A stretch of 37,860 nucleotides of DNA from an uncultured Paracoccaceae bacterium (GTDB lineage: Bacteria > Pseudomonadota > Alphaproteobacteria > Rhodobacterales > Rhodobacteraceae): contig CATOSB010000024.1 of the NCBI GenBank assembly GCA_951812305.1, forward strand, positions 1-37,860, read 5' to 3'. The first letter of the stretch is position 1; each line of letters begins with the position of its first letter. Below, piece after piece: positions 7,382 to 14,003 of this stretch. The notes beneath the pieces are model-generated. The model was not told where the DNA came from. It worked only from the letters and a program-made list of their open reading frames with translations, and searched no databases. Both the position numbers and the translations under genes were made by a program.

Positions 7382-7645
7382 ATGCACGTCACGACCCACT
7401 CCGCCCTGAACAATGGAACGCAAACAGCGGTCTCGGAGAGCGCCCGCGATCTCGTGCGCCAGGGGTTCAATCCATCCGAAAGCGTCCAGGTGGACCGGAT
7501 CAAGATGCTCGCCGCAGCGCTGATCAGCGAATGCGAAGCGACCCGGCAGGACAATCCCGCCGCCGCGCGCCACGCCTCGCTGGCGATCACCGCCGTCGAG
7601 GAAGCCGCCATGTGGGCCGTCAAGGCCGCCACCACAGGCACCTGA
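7382..7645 (+). CDS. Acb2/Tad1-like cyclic-nucleotide sponge (DUF7681-type)
   Basis: 87 aa. The body 'FNPSESVQVDRIKMLAAAL' followed by a C-terminal helix 'ASLAITAVEEAAMWAVKAAT' matches the compact helical domain of phage Acb2 (DUF7681) proteins, whose hallmark is a helix with 'LAIT-LEEA-MWA-KA'. Characterised members form hexamers that sequester cyclic di- and trinucleotides and so block CBASS (some also Thoeris) signalling. The N-terminal about 28 residues are polar and less conserved-looking. It is placed between the amidase and spanins, so it would be expressed with late genes. Recognition is from memory of the family, not a search. Confidence 0.72.
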   Translation: MHVTTHSALNNGTQTAVSESARDLVRQGFNPSESVQVDRIKMLAAALISECEATRQDNPAAARHASLAITAVEEAAMWAVKAATTGT

Positions 7646-7878
7646 TGTTCGCCGTCCTCGCCCGCCTGATCCCCTCCAAAGCCGCGCTCTATGCGGGCCT
7701 CGCCGCCCTTGGTGCCGTGGTCATGGCCATGATCCGCAGGGACGCCCGCCGGGACGAGAGACGCGACGCACAACTGAAGGACCACGAACATGCGGAAGAC
7801 ATCGAAGATGACGTTGCTCGCAGCCGCGCTGATCCTGAGCGGCTGCGCAAATACGAGGGCGCCGGGTGGCGCGACTGA
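7645..7878 (+). CDS. Inner-membrane spanin (Rz-like)
   Basis: 77 aa. N-terminal transmembrane helix (SKAALYAGLAALGAVVMAMI) followed by a highly charged, coiled-coil-prone tail (RRDARRDERRDAQLKDHEHAED). Start ATG 7645 overlaps the stop of the Acb2-like gene. The Rz1-like lipoprotein gene begins inside it in another frame at 7790, the classical overlapping Rz/Rz1 arrangement. Role: spans the periplasm with Rz1 and fuses the two membranes at the last step of lysis. Confidence 0.75.
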   Translation: MFAVLARLIPSKAALYAGLAALGAVVMAMIRRDARRDERRDAQLKDHEHAEDIEDDVARSRADPERLRKYEGAGWRD

Positions 7879-8017
7879 GGCCACCCTCTGCCGCGTCTGG
7901 GGGACAAGCCTGCCGACGCGGTCCCGGAGCGATACCAGTGAGACGCAGCGCGAGATCGCCGAAGCCTATGCCGACTTCGCCGCCGCCTGTCCCGGGCATG
8001 GGCATCTGGTGCCGTGA
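7790..8017 (+). CDS. Outer-membrane spanin lipoprotein (Rz1-like)
   Basis: 75 aa. Signal peptide MRKTSKMTLLAAALILSGC with a good lipobox (ILSG-C), so the mature protein would start at a lipidated Cys and go to the outer membrane. It overlaps the last 89 nt of the Rz-like gene in the +1 frame. Longer than minimal Rz1 proteins; the C-terminal half has the helical segment 'EIAEAYADFAAAC'. Partner of the preceding gene. Confidence 0.75.
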   Translation: MRKTSKMTLLAAALILSGCANTRAPGGATEATLCRVWGTSLPTRSRSDTSETQREIAEAYADFAAACPGHGHLVP

Positions 8018-8031
8018 TCGCGGAGGCGCGC

Positions 8032-8077
8032 AGCGGACCATGGTCCGCTACAAACCAGGGTCCGAATGTGGTGGGAT
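8032..8077 (+). promoter_or_regulatory. Late promoter with 18-bp palindrome (site 2)
   Basis: Perfect palindrome AGCGGACCATGGTCCGCT at 8032-8049, identical to site 1. On the plus strand TGGGAT (8072-8077) is centred 34 bp downstream of the palindrome centre, giving a leader of about 33 nt to the small ORF at 8117. The hexamer matches TATAAT at only three positions. Confidence 0.5.
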
Positions 8078-8116
8078 CGCTGCCACCCACAACCCCGACA
8101 CCCCATGGAGACCGAC

Positions 8117-8242
8117 ATGTGCAAAAAACGCCAACACGCCAAGGGAAAGATCGACACTCTGATCCAGGCCATCGACAGGCTCTCGGAGCGGCTGGAAGTC
8201 CTGGTCGCCACGCCGGATGATCGACGCAAAATCGTGAATTAG
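8117..8242 (+). CDS. 41-aa helical protein
   Basis: Too short for most callers: MCKKRQHAKGKIDTLIQAI and on to the stop TAG at 8240-8242. GGAG lies 6 nt before ATG 8117. The basic N-terminus is followed by an amphipathic helix (IDTLIQAIDRLSERLEVLV). It is preceded by late-site palindrome 2, which supports a real gene. An in-frame ATG at 8105 is an alternative start. Function unknown. Confidence 0.5.
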   Translation: MCKKRQHAKGKIDTLIQAIDRLSERLEVLVATPDDRRKIVN

Positions 8243-8293
8243 GAAGACGGCTCAACAGAACCTGAAAAGGCGTAGGCGACCGCCACCGATCAT

Positions 8294-8323
8294 TTGCATA
8301 ACGAGGGCGGCGTCAAGTATACT
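8294..8323 (+). promoter_or_regulatory. Sigma-70-type promoter of the DUF6765 gene
   Basis: TTGCAT (8294-8299), 18-bp spacer, TATACT (8318-8323, five of six matches to consensus), 35 bp before ATG 8358. It lies in locally AT-richer DNA and is independent of the late palindromes, as expected for a gene expressed from the prophage. Confidence 0.5.
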
Positions 8324-8357
8324 CCAGGAGCGTGCTCGATAATCAGGGGAATGCAAA

Positions 8358-9449
8358 ATGCAGGCAGACATGCACTACTACGGAACCTATGTCATGGCCC
8401 GGGCCGCGGGTATTCCGGCCCGAGACGCCCAAATCGTCGCCTATGCGGCCCAATTTGTCGATGACTCAACACAAACAGATACGGAAGTGCATGGCGATGG
8501 TGGTCGGCTGGTTGGAACGGCGACCGTGCACACGCTTGGGCAAGCGGTTGCAAACTCGAAAATTGATCCAGATGAGCAGCGGCGCGTTTGGGTGCCGTTT
8601 CACTTTTTGCCGGGCGGAAAGGGAACCGCGCTGGAAGAAAGACTTCTGTGCGTCAAGGACAGCGACACCGCAAACGAAATGATGGACCATCACGTCGCCA
8701 AGGCCGTCGATTCCCGTTTTGGGCTGGAACTTCTCGGGCTGTCAGCGCACGTGTACATGGATACTTTTGCGCATTACGGATTTTCCGGAATTGGTTCGGA
8801 ATTCAATCTCGTCAAGGGCGATACCTGTGTGCCAATTGATGTAGAGAACGCCGAAATGGAACGCTATATCATTGGTAAAAAGCAATCTTTCATGACAAGA
8901 TACGCACCGTTCAAGGTTGCCAGCTGGTTCTCTGAAACGGTGAGTGCGGCGCTCGGCCATGGGGGCGTTGCGACATTCCCTGATCGGCCATTTCTCCATT
9001 GGGGGGTTGAATTCGAGAAGCCGAGGCCAGAAAACGGGCGCTTTGCAGACAGAGACAACCCCAAGGACTACATGGATGCCTGCGAGCGTACACATGGGTA
9101 CTTTATGTCATTCGCAAAAAAGCGATACGCATCGACAAATCCAGTCACATTCAACTCCATCAAAGACGAGGTCATGGCGGTTGTTTGCTTCGAGGGCGCG
9201 AAGGAAGATCGAAGCTCAATGTGGCTCAAAATGATCAAAGAAAACAAAAATGTCGGGTTCAAGCCGGATGAGGCAAAAATTCAGTATAACGAAGCGGATT
9301 GGGCCGATCAAATAACGCGATTTCCGTCCCTTGAGTCCTCTGAAAAAGCGATTGATAGCAATGCTTACCGATTCCAACAGGCTGCGAGCTGGCATCGGCA
9401 CTTCGTACTCAAAGAACTCCTGCCCGCACATAAAATCGCGGTTTATTGA
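8358..9449 (+). CDS. DUF6765 family protein, likely moron
   Basis: 363 aa, starting MQADMHYYGTYVMARAAGI. The pattern 'AYAAQFVDDS', 'WVPFHFLPGG', 'LLGLSAHVYMDTFAHYGFSG' is typical of DUF6765, an uncharacterised family whose spaced His/Asp residues (HVYMDTFAH and others) suggest a metal-dependent, zinc-phospholipase-C/HD-like helical fold. Base composition is visibly more AT-rich than neighbouring phage genes, and it has its own promoter. Placed between lysis genes and the adenine methylase, it looks like an acquired cargo gene. A role in phage exclusion or host modification is plausible but unproven. Confidence 0.7.
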   Translation: MQADMHYYGTYVMARAAGIPARDAQIVAYAAQFVDDSTQTDTEVHGDGGRLVGTATVHTLGQAVANSKIDPDEQRRVWVPFHFLPGGKGTALEERLLCVKDSDTANEMMDHHVAKAVDSRFGLELLGLSAHVYMDTFAHYGFSGIGSEFNLVKGDTCVPIDVENAEMERYIIGKKQSFMTRYAPFKVASWFSETVSAALGHGGVATFPDRPFLHWGVEFEKPRPENGRFADRDNPKDYMDACERTHGYFMSFAKKRYASTNPVTFNSIKDEVMAVVCFEGAKEDRSSMWLKMIKENKNVGFKPDEAKIQYNEADWADQITRFPSLESSEKAIDSNAYRFQQAASWHRHFVLKELLPAHKIAVY

Positions 9450-9504
9450 AGCGGGCCAGGCGCGAAGCAGGTCATCCGTTCATTCCTCCCATTCCGGTAC
9501 ACCG

Positions 9505-9549
9505 GCGGACCATGGTCCGCTGCCCGAACCCCTTGCGGCATGTTATGCC
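9505..9549 (+). promoter_or_regulatory. Late promoter with 16-bp palindrome (site 3)
   Basis: GCGGACCATGGTCCGC at 9505-9520. TATGCC (9544-9549) is centred 34 bp downstream on the plus strand. Transcription from here would give a leader of about 154 nt before the adenine methylase gene, and that leader contains the inverted repeat at 9628-9701. Mu controls its mom modification gene with the late activator C in a comparable way. Confidence 0.45.
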
Positions 9550-9627
9550 GCCGCAACGCCGCCACCGCGCCAATGATGGCCAGGACGGGGGCCGGGGTGG
9601 TTAGAACACCCCGAACCGGGAGATGAT

Positions 9628-9701
9628 CCTCCCACGACCAGAACCGGCCAGCCCTGGCCGTCCCGCCACCGCAGCTGCGGCAGGATCATGATCGTGGGAG
9701 G
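9628..9701 (+). promoter_or_regulatory. Inverted repeat sequestering the methylase ribosome binding site
   Basis: CCTCCCACGA (9628-9637) pairs perfectly with TCGTGGGAGG (9692-9701). The right arm contains the GGGAGG ribosome binding site, 8 nt before the TTG at 9710. A small inner hairpin (GGCCAG-CCC-TGGCC, about 9647-9660) lies in the loop. In the mRNA this would mask translation initiation of the methylase. Confidence 0.5.
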
Positions 9702-9709
9702 CAGCCCCC

Positions 9710-10558
9710 TTGTCCATGCCCGATGACATCCCGGCAGAGCCCGGCGCGCTCACGCCGGCCCCGCCCGCCGAGCCGCTCGCGCCCTGGTTCGGCGGCAAGA
9801 AATATCTCGCAAAGACCATCGCCGCGCGCATCGGGGCGATCCCGCATACCTGCTACGCCGAGCCGTTTGCCGGCATGGGCGGGGTGTTCCTGCGGCGCGC
9901 CTCTCGCCCGAAGTCCGAAATCCTCAACGATATCAATGGCGAGATCGTCGATCTCTTCCGCGTCCTGCGCCATCACGCGGACGCGCTGGCCGCCGAGTTC
10001 GACCTCTGTCTGGCCGCGCGCGCCGAGTTCGCCCGACTGCTCGCAACCCCGCCGGAGACGCTCACAGATATCCGCCGTGCCGCCCGCTGGGCTTCACTCC
10101 AGCGCATGAGTTTCGGCGGAAAACCCGCCCATCTCGCCACGCCGGGCCAGATGGGGTCATCGGTCCATCATCCTGCGCGCCTCTCCGCCGGCCGTATGGG
10201 CGCACTGATTCGCAGCGCCCATGACCGCTTGCAGGGCGTCCATATCGAATGCCTCGACTGGGCCACCTTCATCCCGCGCTATGACCGGGCCTTCACGCTC
10301 TTCTATATCGACCCGCCCTATATGGGCCACGAGGCCGACTACGGACAGGACGTGTTCGACCGGGGCGACTTCGCCCGGCTGGCGGAGATGCTCAAGGGGC
10401 TGAAGGGCCGGTTCATCCTGTCGATCAACGACCGACCCGAAATCCGCGAGATGTTCGCATGGGCGACCATCGAAGAGGTCCAGACGCGCTATTCGGTCAA
10501 TGCGAAAACAACCCGCCGGGTCGGCGAGTTGCTGATCTCAGGGGCTGGTTTCCGCTAG
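9710..10558 (+). CDS. D12-class DNA adenine-N6 methyltransferase (Dam-like)
   Basis: 282 aa. N-terminal 'PWFGGKKYLAKTI' and 'CYAEPFAGMGGVF' (AdoMet-binding motif I), 'EILNDINGEIVDLFRVL', then 'FYIDPPYMG' (catalytic DPPY, motif IV) and C-terminal 'LLISGAGFR'. This is the alpha-class Dam/MethyltransfD12 family that methylates adenine in short sites. The start TTG 9710 is preferred because GGGAGG is 8 nt upstream; ATG 9716 would be 14 nt away. Expected to protect phage DNA from host restriction. It follows late-site palindrome 3, which suggests late expression like Mu mom. Confidence 0.9.
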   Translation: MSMPDDIPAEPGALTPAPPAEPLAPWFGGKKYLAKTIAARIGAIPHTCYAEPFAGMGGVFLRRASRPKSEILNDINGEIVDLFRVLRHHADALAAEFDLCLAARAEFARLLATPPETLTDIRRAARWASLQRMSFGGKPAHLATPGQMGSSVHHPARLSAGRMGALIRSAHDRLQGVHIECLDWATFIPRYDRAFTLFYIDPPYMGHEADYGQDVFDRGDFARLAEMLKGLKGRFILSINDRPEIREMFAWATIEEVQTRYSVNAKTTRRVGELLISGAGFR

Positions 10559-10640
10559 CTTTCGAAGTTCGGTTAAATCGTTTCCAGTGTAGTGAAAATT
10601 CTCAATATTGACGCTTGGGTCGTTTCTTGTTCCCGGCTCG
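10559..10640. other. Short AT-rich intergenic stretch
   Basis: No gene seen. Locally AT-rich DNA between the methylase stop and the small minus-strand ORF. If the early region at 10.9-21.2 kb is a separate prophage, its left attachment end should lie in 10559-10900. I could not identify TG/CA-bounded ends or a 5-bp target duplication by eye. Confidence 0.3.
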
Positions 10641-10835
10641 TCATCCGACTTTTTTATGGCCATTTTGATCTACAATCGATTCAGCCGCGTTCCTGCCCTT
10701 TGGGCTGGGCTTTTTGGAGCATGCACCACTCCGCGTAAGCAAGTTATGCGCAATCTTACGCAGCGGACGAAGAGTTAGCGTATCGTCAACACCGCGATTG
10801 AAGGCACCTGGGTTCAGCTTTACTGTCTCGCTCAT
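10641..10835 (-). CDS. Hypothetical 64-aa protein
   Basis: Starts MSETVKLNPGAFNRGVDDTL, rich in basic residues (RPLRKIAHNLLTR). Lower GC than the early genes. A fair sigma-70 promoter precedes it on the minus strand. It lies beyond the 3' end of the repressor gene on the same strand. No family recognised; it could also be the remnant of a longer gene. Confidence 0.4.
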   Translation of the reverse strand: MSETVKLNPGAFNRGVDDTLTLRPLRKIAHNLLTRSGACSKKPSPKGRNAAESIVDQNGHKKVG

Positions 10836-10865
10836 TTGGAAGTCCCCATCTCTTGCTATGTTCCA

Positions 10866-10894
10866 AATATGGGATACTTGGTGTTTTTTGACAA
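10866..10894 (-). promoter_or_regulatory. Promoter of the 64-aa ORF
   Basis: On the minus strand TTGTCA (10894-10889), 17-bp spacer, CATATT (10871-10866). Predicted start of transcription about 25 nt before ATG 10835. Confidence 0.4.
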
Positions 10895-10900
10895 CCAGAT

Positions 10901-11872
10901 TCACCCCCCAACCACAATCGCACCCTCCGGTCCGAACCAGACGACCCGACCGACAATGCGGTCGCCCTCCGCGACCGGGCGCGGGTCCCGGTCGCCAGCG
11001 TCGCTGACCATGGTCCAGGCGTCGCCATCCTGTTGCAGCCGTTTTACGACAAGGCCCGTGTCGGTCCTGACCACGAAAATCGCGCCCTCCCGTGGCTCGG
11101 TTTCGTCGAGGTTAAGGACCAGTATATCGTCGGTGCGGATGGTCGGCTCCATCGAGCACCCCAAAGCGCGGATCGCGACGGTACGCTCAAAGTCCAGGTT
11201 CGGAGGCAGATCGTCGGCGGCGATCATGACCGTGCCTGTCGCCTCCTGAAGTATTTCCTCGCCAATTCCGCCCGCTGCATGCACGTCACGCGCAATCCGC
11301 ATGAAGAGCCTATGGATGCCCGATGCCTCGGCCGGGGACTGCAGGCGCTCGGCAAGCGCGTCCAGCTTTTTTGCCAGCTTGGCTTCCAGCGCACGGGTCT
11401 CTGACTTGAGCTTGCTGTCGAGCAACTGCCCCATGCTGCGCTTGTCCAGCGCAGCGACGGGACTGGCATGGGCTGTGCCCCGGCCCGTTAGCCGCGTCTG
11501 GATCGCCGCCACAACCGCGTCGGCGCTCGCCCCCTCGGGCAGGGCCAGCATGTCGGTGACAGGTTTCGGGATGCGCTCCAGTGGCGCGATACTGGAAGGC
11601 TCCGGGGGCCGGTCATGCTCGGGCGGGTGCGCGGCGGGCGGTGGCTCCCCGGGTGATTCGGCAGCAGCGCCGTCACGTGGCGGTCCGATGTAGAATTCCA
11701 AGCCGAGGGCACGGCAGATCTCGGCGAGGCGTCCCGATTTGGGCTCGTGACCATCAAGTAAATGGCGCACCGCATTTCCTGGCAGCCCCGCATCCACAGC
11801 CAGCCTCCAAGGATTTGTACCTTGATCTGCAAGTGCTTTGCGCACAACCGTATGAATTTCAGCAGCGTCCAT
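10901..11872 (-). CDS. Phage repressor, HTH plus S24/LexA-type autoprotease domain
   Basis: 323 aa from ATG 11872 (MDAAEIHTVVRKAL). The N-terminal about 70 residues form a helix-turn-helix of the XRE/CI type (PWRLAVDAGLPGNAVRHLL). A Pro-rich linker and a coiled coil (LDSKLKSETRALEAKLAKKL) follow, then a C-terminal S24 domain with the Ser of 'GCSMEPTIRTDD' and the Lys of 'GLVVKRLQ' as catalytic dyad. It should keep lysogeny by binding the operators at 11904-11969 and could self-cleave upon RecA activation. Divergent from the early operon, as Mu c is from ner. A longer frame to 11980 would cover the operators. Confidence 0.85.
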   Translation of the reverse strand: MDAAEIHTVVRKALADQGTNPWRLAVDAGLPGNAVRHLLDGHEPKSGRLAEICRALGLEFYIGPPRDGAAAESPGEPPPAAHPPEHDRPPEPSSIAPLERIPKPVTDMLALPEGASADAVVAAIQTRLTGRGTAHASPVAALDKRSMGQLLDSKLKSETRALEAKLAKKLDALAERLQSPAEASGIHRLFMRIARDVHAAGGIGEEILQEATGTVMIAADDLPPNLDFERTVAIRALGCSMEPTIRTDDILVLNLDETEPREGAIFVVRTDTGLVVKRLQQDGDAWTMVSDAGDRDPRPVAEGDRIVGRVVWFGPEGAIVVGG

Positions 11873-11903
11873 CTCGCTAGAGATAGCGAAGACGCCGCTT
11901 CTC

Positions 11904-11969
11904 GCCAAGCGTGGCAAATTGTATTTGACAGTTTTCGCCAAAATTGGCAAAGTAATTGCCATGAATGGC
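11904..11969. promoter_or_regulatory. Immunity operator region: three GCCA-N4-TGGC sites and early promoter
   Basis: Three 12-bp dyads with the same GCCA-N4-TGGC core: 11904-11915 (N4 AGCG), 11937-11948 (AAAT), 11958-11969 (TGAA). Centres are 33 and 21 bp apart, near three and two helical turns. A perfect -35 TTGACA (11925-11930) lies between sites 1 and 2, so site 2 would cover the early promoter spacer and site 3 overlaps the start codon of the first early gene (11961). Likely bound by the repressor and the Ner/Cro-like protein. Confidence 0.65.
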
Positions 11970-12245
11970 GAATGTATCACTCGATTGATCCGAATTTATG
12001 CCGAGGCGCTCGGTCTCACCCACCGCACTGCGTCAACGTACATGGCGGGTTCAGGTGACTTCTGTGACCGTCTTGAGCGCGGCTGCGACGTCACCACCCG
12101 CCGCGCGGCTCGCGTCGCCCAAAAACTCTCCGACCACTGGCCCACCGACCTCCCCTGGCCCTCCGACATTCCGCGCCCTGCGCCGACACCGGGGTCGCCT
12201 GCGGCACTGGCATTGGCCGAGGCCTCCCCGGAGGATGCTGCATGA
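11961..12245 (+). CDS. Ner/Cro-like early regulator
   Basis: 94 aa, starting MNGECITRLIRIYAEALGL, with a helix-turn-helix-like stretch (ALGLTHRTASTYMAGSGDF) and a Pro-rich C-terminus. First gene of the early operon, divergent from the repressor and with its start codon inside the third operator. This is the position of Mu ner. No exact family match is claimed. Start 11961 is preferred over 11919, which would lie inside the promoter. Confidence 0.6.
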   Translation: MNGECITRLIRIYAEALGLTHRTASTYMAGSGDFCDRLERGCDVTTRRAARVAQKLSDHWPTDLPWPSDIPRPAPTPGSPAALALAEASPEDAA

Positions 12246-12514
12246 AGACCGTGCCTCCCCGGACCCCGGCCGATCTGCCGCTTGCGCAGCGGGACTGCGA
12301 TGCGGACGGGGCCACGTATTTCAGCGTCGATCCGGTCTGCCGCGACCTGGGCCACCCGCAGGGCGGCTGGGTGCTCTGCGGCGAGGCGGACGCGGAGCGG
12401 TTCGGGCTTTACCGGGTTCAGGCCGACGGGAGGTCCGAGTGGGTTTCGGATCATCCCACACGCGCCGGGGCGGAGGCCGCAGCGCATCTCGCCGAGCGGG
12501 AGGCCACCCCATGA
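12242..12514 (+). CDS. Hypothetical early protein (90 aa)
   Basis: MKTVPPRTPADLPLAQRD onward. ATG 12242 overlaps the upstream stop, so it is translationally coupled in the early operon. Composition is acidic and polar with one Cys-containing segment (GGWVLCGEADAERFGLYRV). Function not recognised. Confidence 0.6.
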   Translation: MKTVPPRTPADLPLAQRDCDADGATYFSVDPVCRDLGHPQGGWVLCGEADAERFGLYRVQADGRSEWVSDHPTRAGAEAAAHLAEREATP

Positions 12515-12738
12515 GCGGGCGTTGCGACAGATGCGGCGCGGGGCCTGCCGGGATTTACGAACTGGCGCTGATCCGGGTCGATGACGGGGTCATGGACGCC
12601 GACGCGGTGGCCTGCGCCCGCATGACCGAATTGTGCCCGGTCTGCCGGGACCGCCTCGCCGGCCGGGTGGCCGCGCTGGTGCCGGTCCGGGAGGGCGACG
12701 GCAGAGGTCACGACGCGGGCGCGGAGGGGGTGACATGA
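12511..12738 (+). CDS. Small zinc-ribbon-like early protein
   Basis: 75 aa. Two CxxC pairs (GRCDRCGAG and ELCPVCRDR) separated by about 35 residues suggest a structural zinc site. Starts at ATG 12511, overlapping the previous stop; the next gene overlaps its stop. Function unknown; such small zinc proteins are common in Mu-like early regions. Confidence 0.6.
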   Translation: MSGRCDRCGAGPAGIYELALIRVDDGVMDADAVACARMTELCPVCRDRLAGRVAALVPVREGDGRGHDAGAEGVT

Positions 12739-12947
12739 GATTCAACACCCCGCAGCGGATCGACCAGTTCATCAGTTTTGCCGACGGCAGCACGGCTCGC
12801 TTTTTCCCGGGCGTCGGCTGGACCGCCATGCCGCCCGAATGGGATCCCGATCCGGGTGCGTGCATCGCGACCGAGTGGTGTGCCGTCATGAAAGAGCGCT
12901 TTCCAGGCATGCTCGGACTGACAGTCGAGTTCAGGGAGGGGGTATAG
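12735..12947 (+). CDS. Hypothetical early protein (70 aa)
   Basis: MRFNTPQRIDQFISFADGS onward, coupled to the previous gene by a 4-nt overlap. Its end overlaps the end of the convergent minus-strand gene (12931-13350) by 17 nt. It is the last gene of the plus operon before the first antisense cassette. Function not recognised. Confidence 0.55.
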   Translation: MRFNTPQRIDQFISFADGSTARFFPGVGWTAMPPEWDPDPGACIATEWCAVMKERFPGMLGLTVEFREGV

Positions 12948-13350
12948 TACCTTGCGAAATCGCCTTTTCGACATTCGCCGTGACATCCATGAGTACGACT
13001 TCCAGATCGCAGGTCTCGGTTTGCACGTCGCCGGCCTTGGTCATGGTTTGGCTGCAGACGGATGGCGGCGGGCCAATCCGGGCATAGGCAGGTGTTCCGG
13101 TCTCCGGCCAGATCATCACAAAAAAGCATCGAGCGTGATTCAGGAAAAAGTCCTGAAGCCGGTCGCGCTGTTGGGCCGTAACCGAAACCCGTCCCCGAAA
13201 CATCGGCTGCGCCGGCTGGCGTGTGTGGCGCACATGGCCATCCTCAAAGGGCGTCTCTTTTATGATCTGGTGCTCCGTTTTGCACAGGCTTGGCAGAAGA
13301 TAGTCAAATTCGGCGGGCCATTGGATGATTTCGAGGCTCGGGCCTGTCAT
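12931..13350 (-). CDS. Antisense cassette gene 1 (139 aa)
   Basis: Starts MTGPSLEIIQWPAEFDYLLP, against the direction of the surrounding early operon. GGAGAAAGAA lies just before ATG 13350, and a dedicated promoter-operator precedes it. The arrangement 'RVSVTAQQRDRLQDFFLNH' then 'FFVMIWPETG' then 'CDLEVVLMDV' faintly resembles a domain seen in some phage virion and tail proteins, but this is weak. Shared control with the two other antisense genes suggests an accessory (moron) function. Confidence 0.6.
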   Translation of the reverse strand: MTGPSLEIIQWPAEFDYLLPSLCKTEHQIIKETPFEDGHVRHTRQPAQPMFRGRVSVTAQQRDRLQDFFLNHARCFFVMIWPETGTPAYARIGPPPSVCSQTMTKAGDVQTETCDLEVVLMDVTANVEKAISQGTIPPP

Positions 13351-13361
13351 GGTTCTTTCTC

Positions 13362-13412
13362 CATCGGGTGTGTTGCAACGCCGATGGTAGCGGCGGACGG
13401 ATCGGGTGTCAC
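13362..13412 (-). promoter_or_regulatory. Promoter-operator C of antisense gene 1
   Basis: On the minus strand GTGACA (13412-13407), 17-bp spacer, TACCAT (13389-13384). The -10 overlaps an inverted repeat with arms CATCGG/CCGATG at 13362-13386. The -10 starts 39 nt before the ATG, and the predicted transcript begins inside the repeat. The same layout occurs at 14974-15024 and 15391-15441. Confidence 0.6.
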
Positions 13413-13737
13413 GATGCCCGCCCCGGCCGCCGCGTCTGACCCGGCCCCCACGCCGTCTGATCCGCCGTCTGAGGCGGACGGGTTCATCACCGTCCATCCC
13501 GACGTGCATGCGCCCCGGCGTGACGAGGCCCCGTCGCACCCGGCCTGCAGCCTCTGCGACGGCCCCGGCGCGCATCCGCGCACGGTGTCGCTTATGGACA
13601 TCCCCGATCTGGCGGCGGGTGACCTGCCGGGCGGGGCGGCGCATATGTGGACCCTCACGCTTTGCCCGGCCTGCGAGGGGTATCTCGCCCATCTGATTTC
13701 CGACCTGCTGGGCACGCGCGCCCGGGTGGTCGCATGA
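13384..13737 (+). CDS. Hypothetical zinc-ribbon early protein
   Basis: Up to 117 aa if started at ATG 13384; ATG 13414 is an alternative. An Ala/Pro/Ser-rich N-terminus is followed by two Cys pairs (PACSLCDGPG and TLCPACEGY) that suggest zinc binding, plus a C-terminal helix (LAHLISDLLGTRARV). The 13384 start lies in the operator of the antisense cassette, so plus-strand and minus-strand control overlap. Function unknown. Confidence 0.5.
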   Translation: MVAADGSGVTMPAPAAASDPAPTPSDPPSEADGFITVHPDVHAPRRDEAPSHPACSLCDGPGAHPRTVSLMDIPDLAAGDLPGGAAHMWTLTLCPACEGYLAHLISDLLGTRARVVA

Positions 13738-14003
13738 GCCCGCACCTGTCCCGATCTCCCTGTCCACCGCCTGCGCTGACTGCTCGCGCGGCGGCACCTG
13801 CCCCGGCCCTGCGCACAAGTTCCCGCTGGCGGGAAGTTCTGTCCCCCATCGCGCGCAGGGCCGGGGCCTTTTTCCGGTGGCTGGGCCAGGTTCTTGCGGC
13901 GCTGGAGGATCACTGGATCGGCGATCTGATCGGGGTGGCGGCGATATTCGGGATGCTGTGGCTGGGGCTCCTGTTTGCCCACGCGTTGGGGGTAGCCCCG
14001 TGA
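13734..14003 (+). CDS. Small membrane protein of the early operon
   Basis: 89 aa. Basic, Pro-rich N-terminal half, then one strong transmembrane helix near the C-terminus (IGDLIGVAAIFGMLWLGLLF). ATG 13734 overlaps the previous stop; the next gene starts inside its stop codon. Function not recognised. Confidence 0.55.
   Translation: MSPHLSRSPCPPPALTARAAAPAPALRTSSRWREVLSPIARRAGAFFRWLGQVLAALEDHWIGDLIGVAAIFGMLWLGLLFAHALGVAP

Noticed and set aside
9540..9626. 28-codon ORF before the methylase as a Com-like regulator
   Set aside because: It has no paired CxxC motifs and no ribosome binding site.
10680..10730. Intrinsic terminator near GCCC-TTT-GGGC
   Set aside because: The stem is only 4 bp and the T-run is short; not convincing.
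11007..11016. GACCATGGTC inside the repressor gene as a fifth late site
   Set aside because: Only the inner 10 bp match the 16-bp palindrome, and it lies within coding sequence.
12952..13380. Plus-strand open frame through antisense gene 1
   Set aside because: The minus-strand gene has a promoter, ribosome binding site and sensible protein character; the plus frame lacks a start and ribosome site there.
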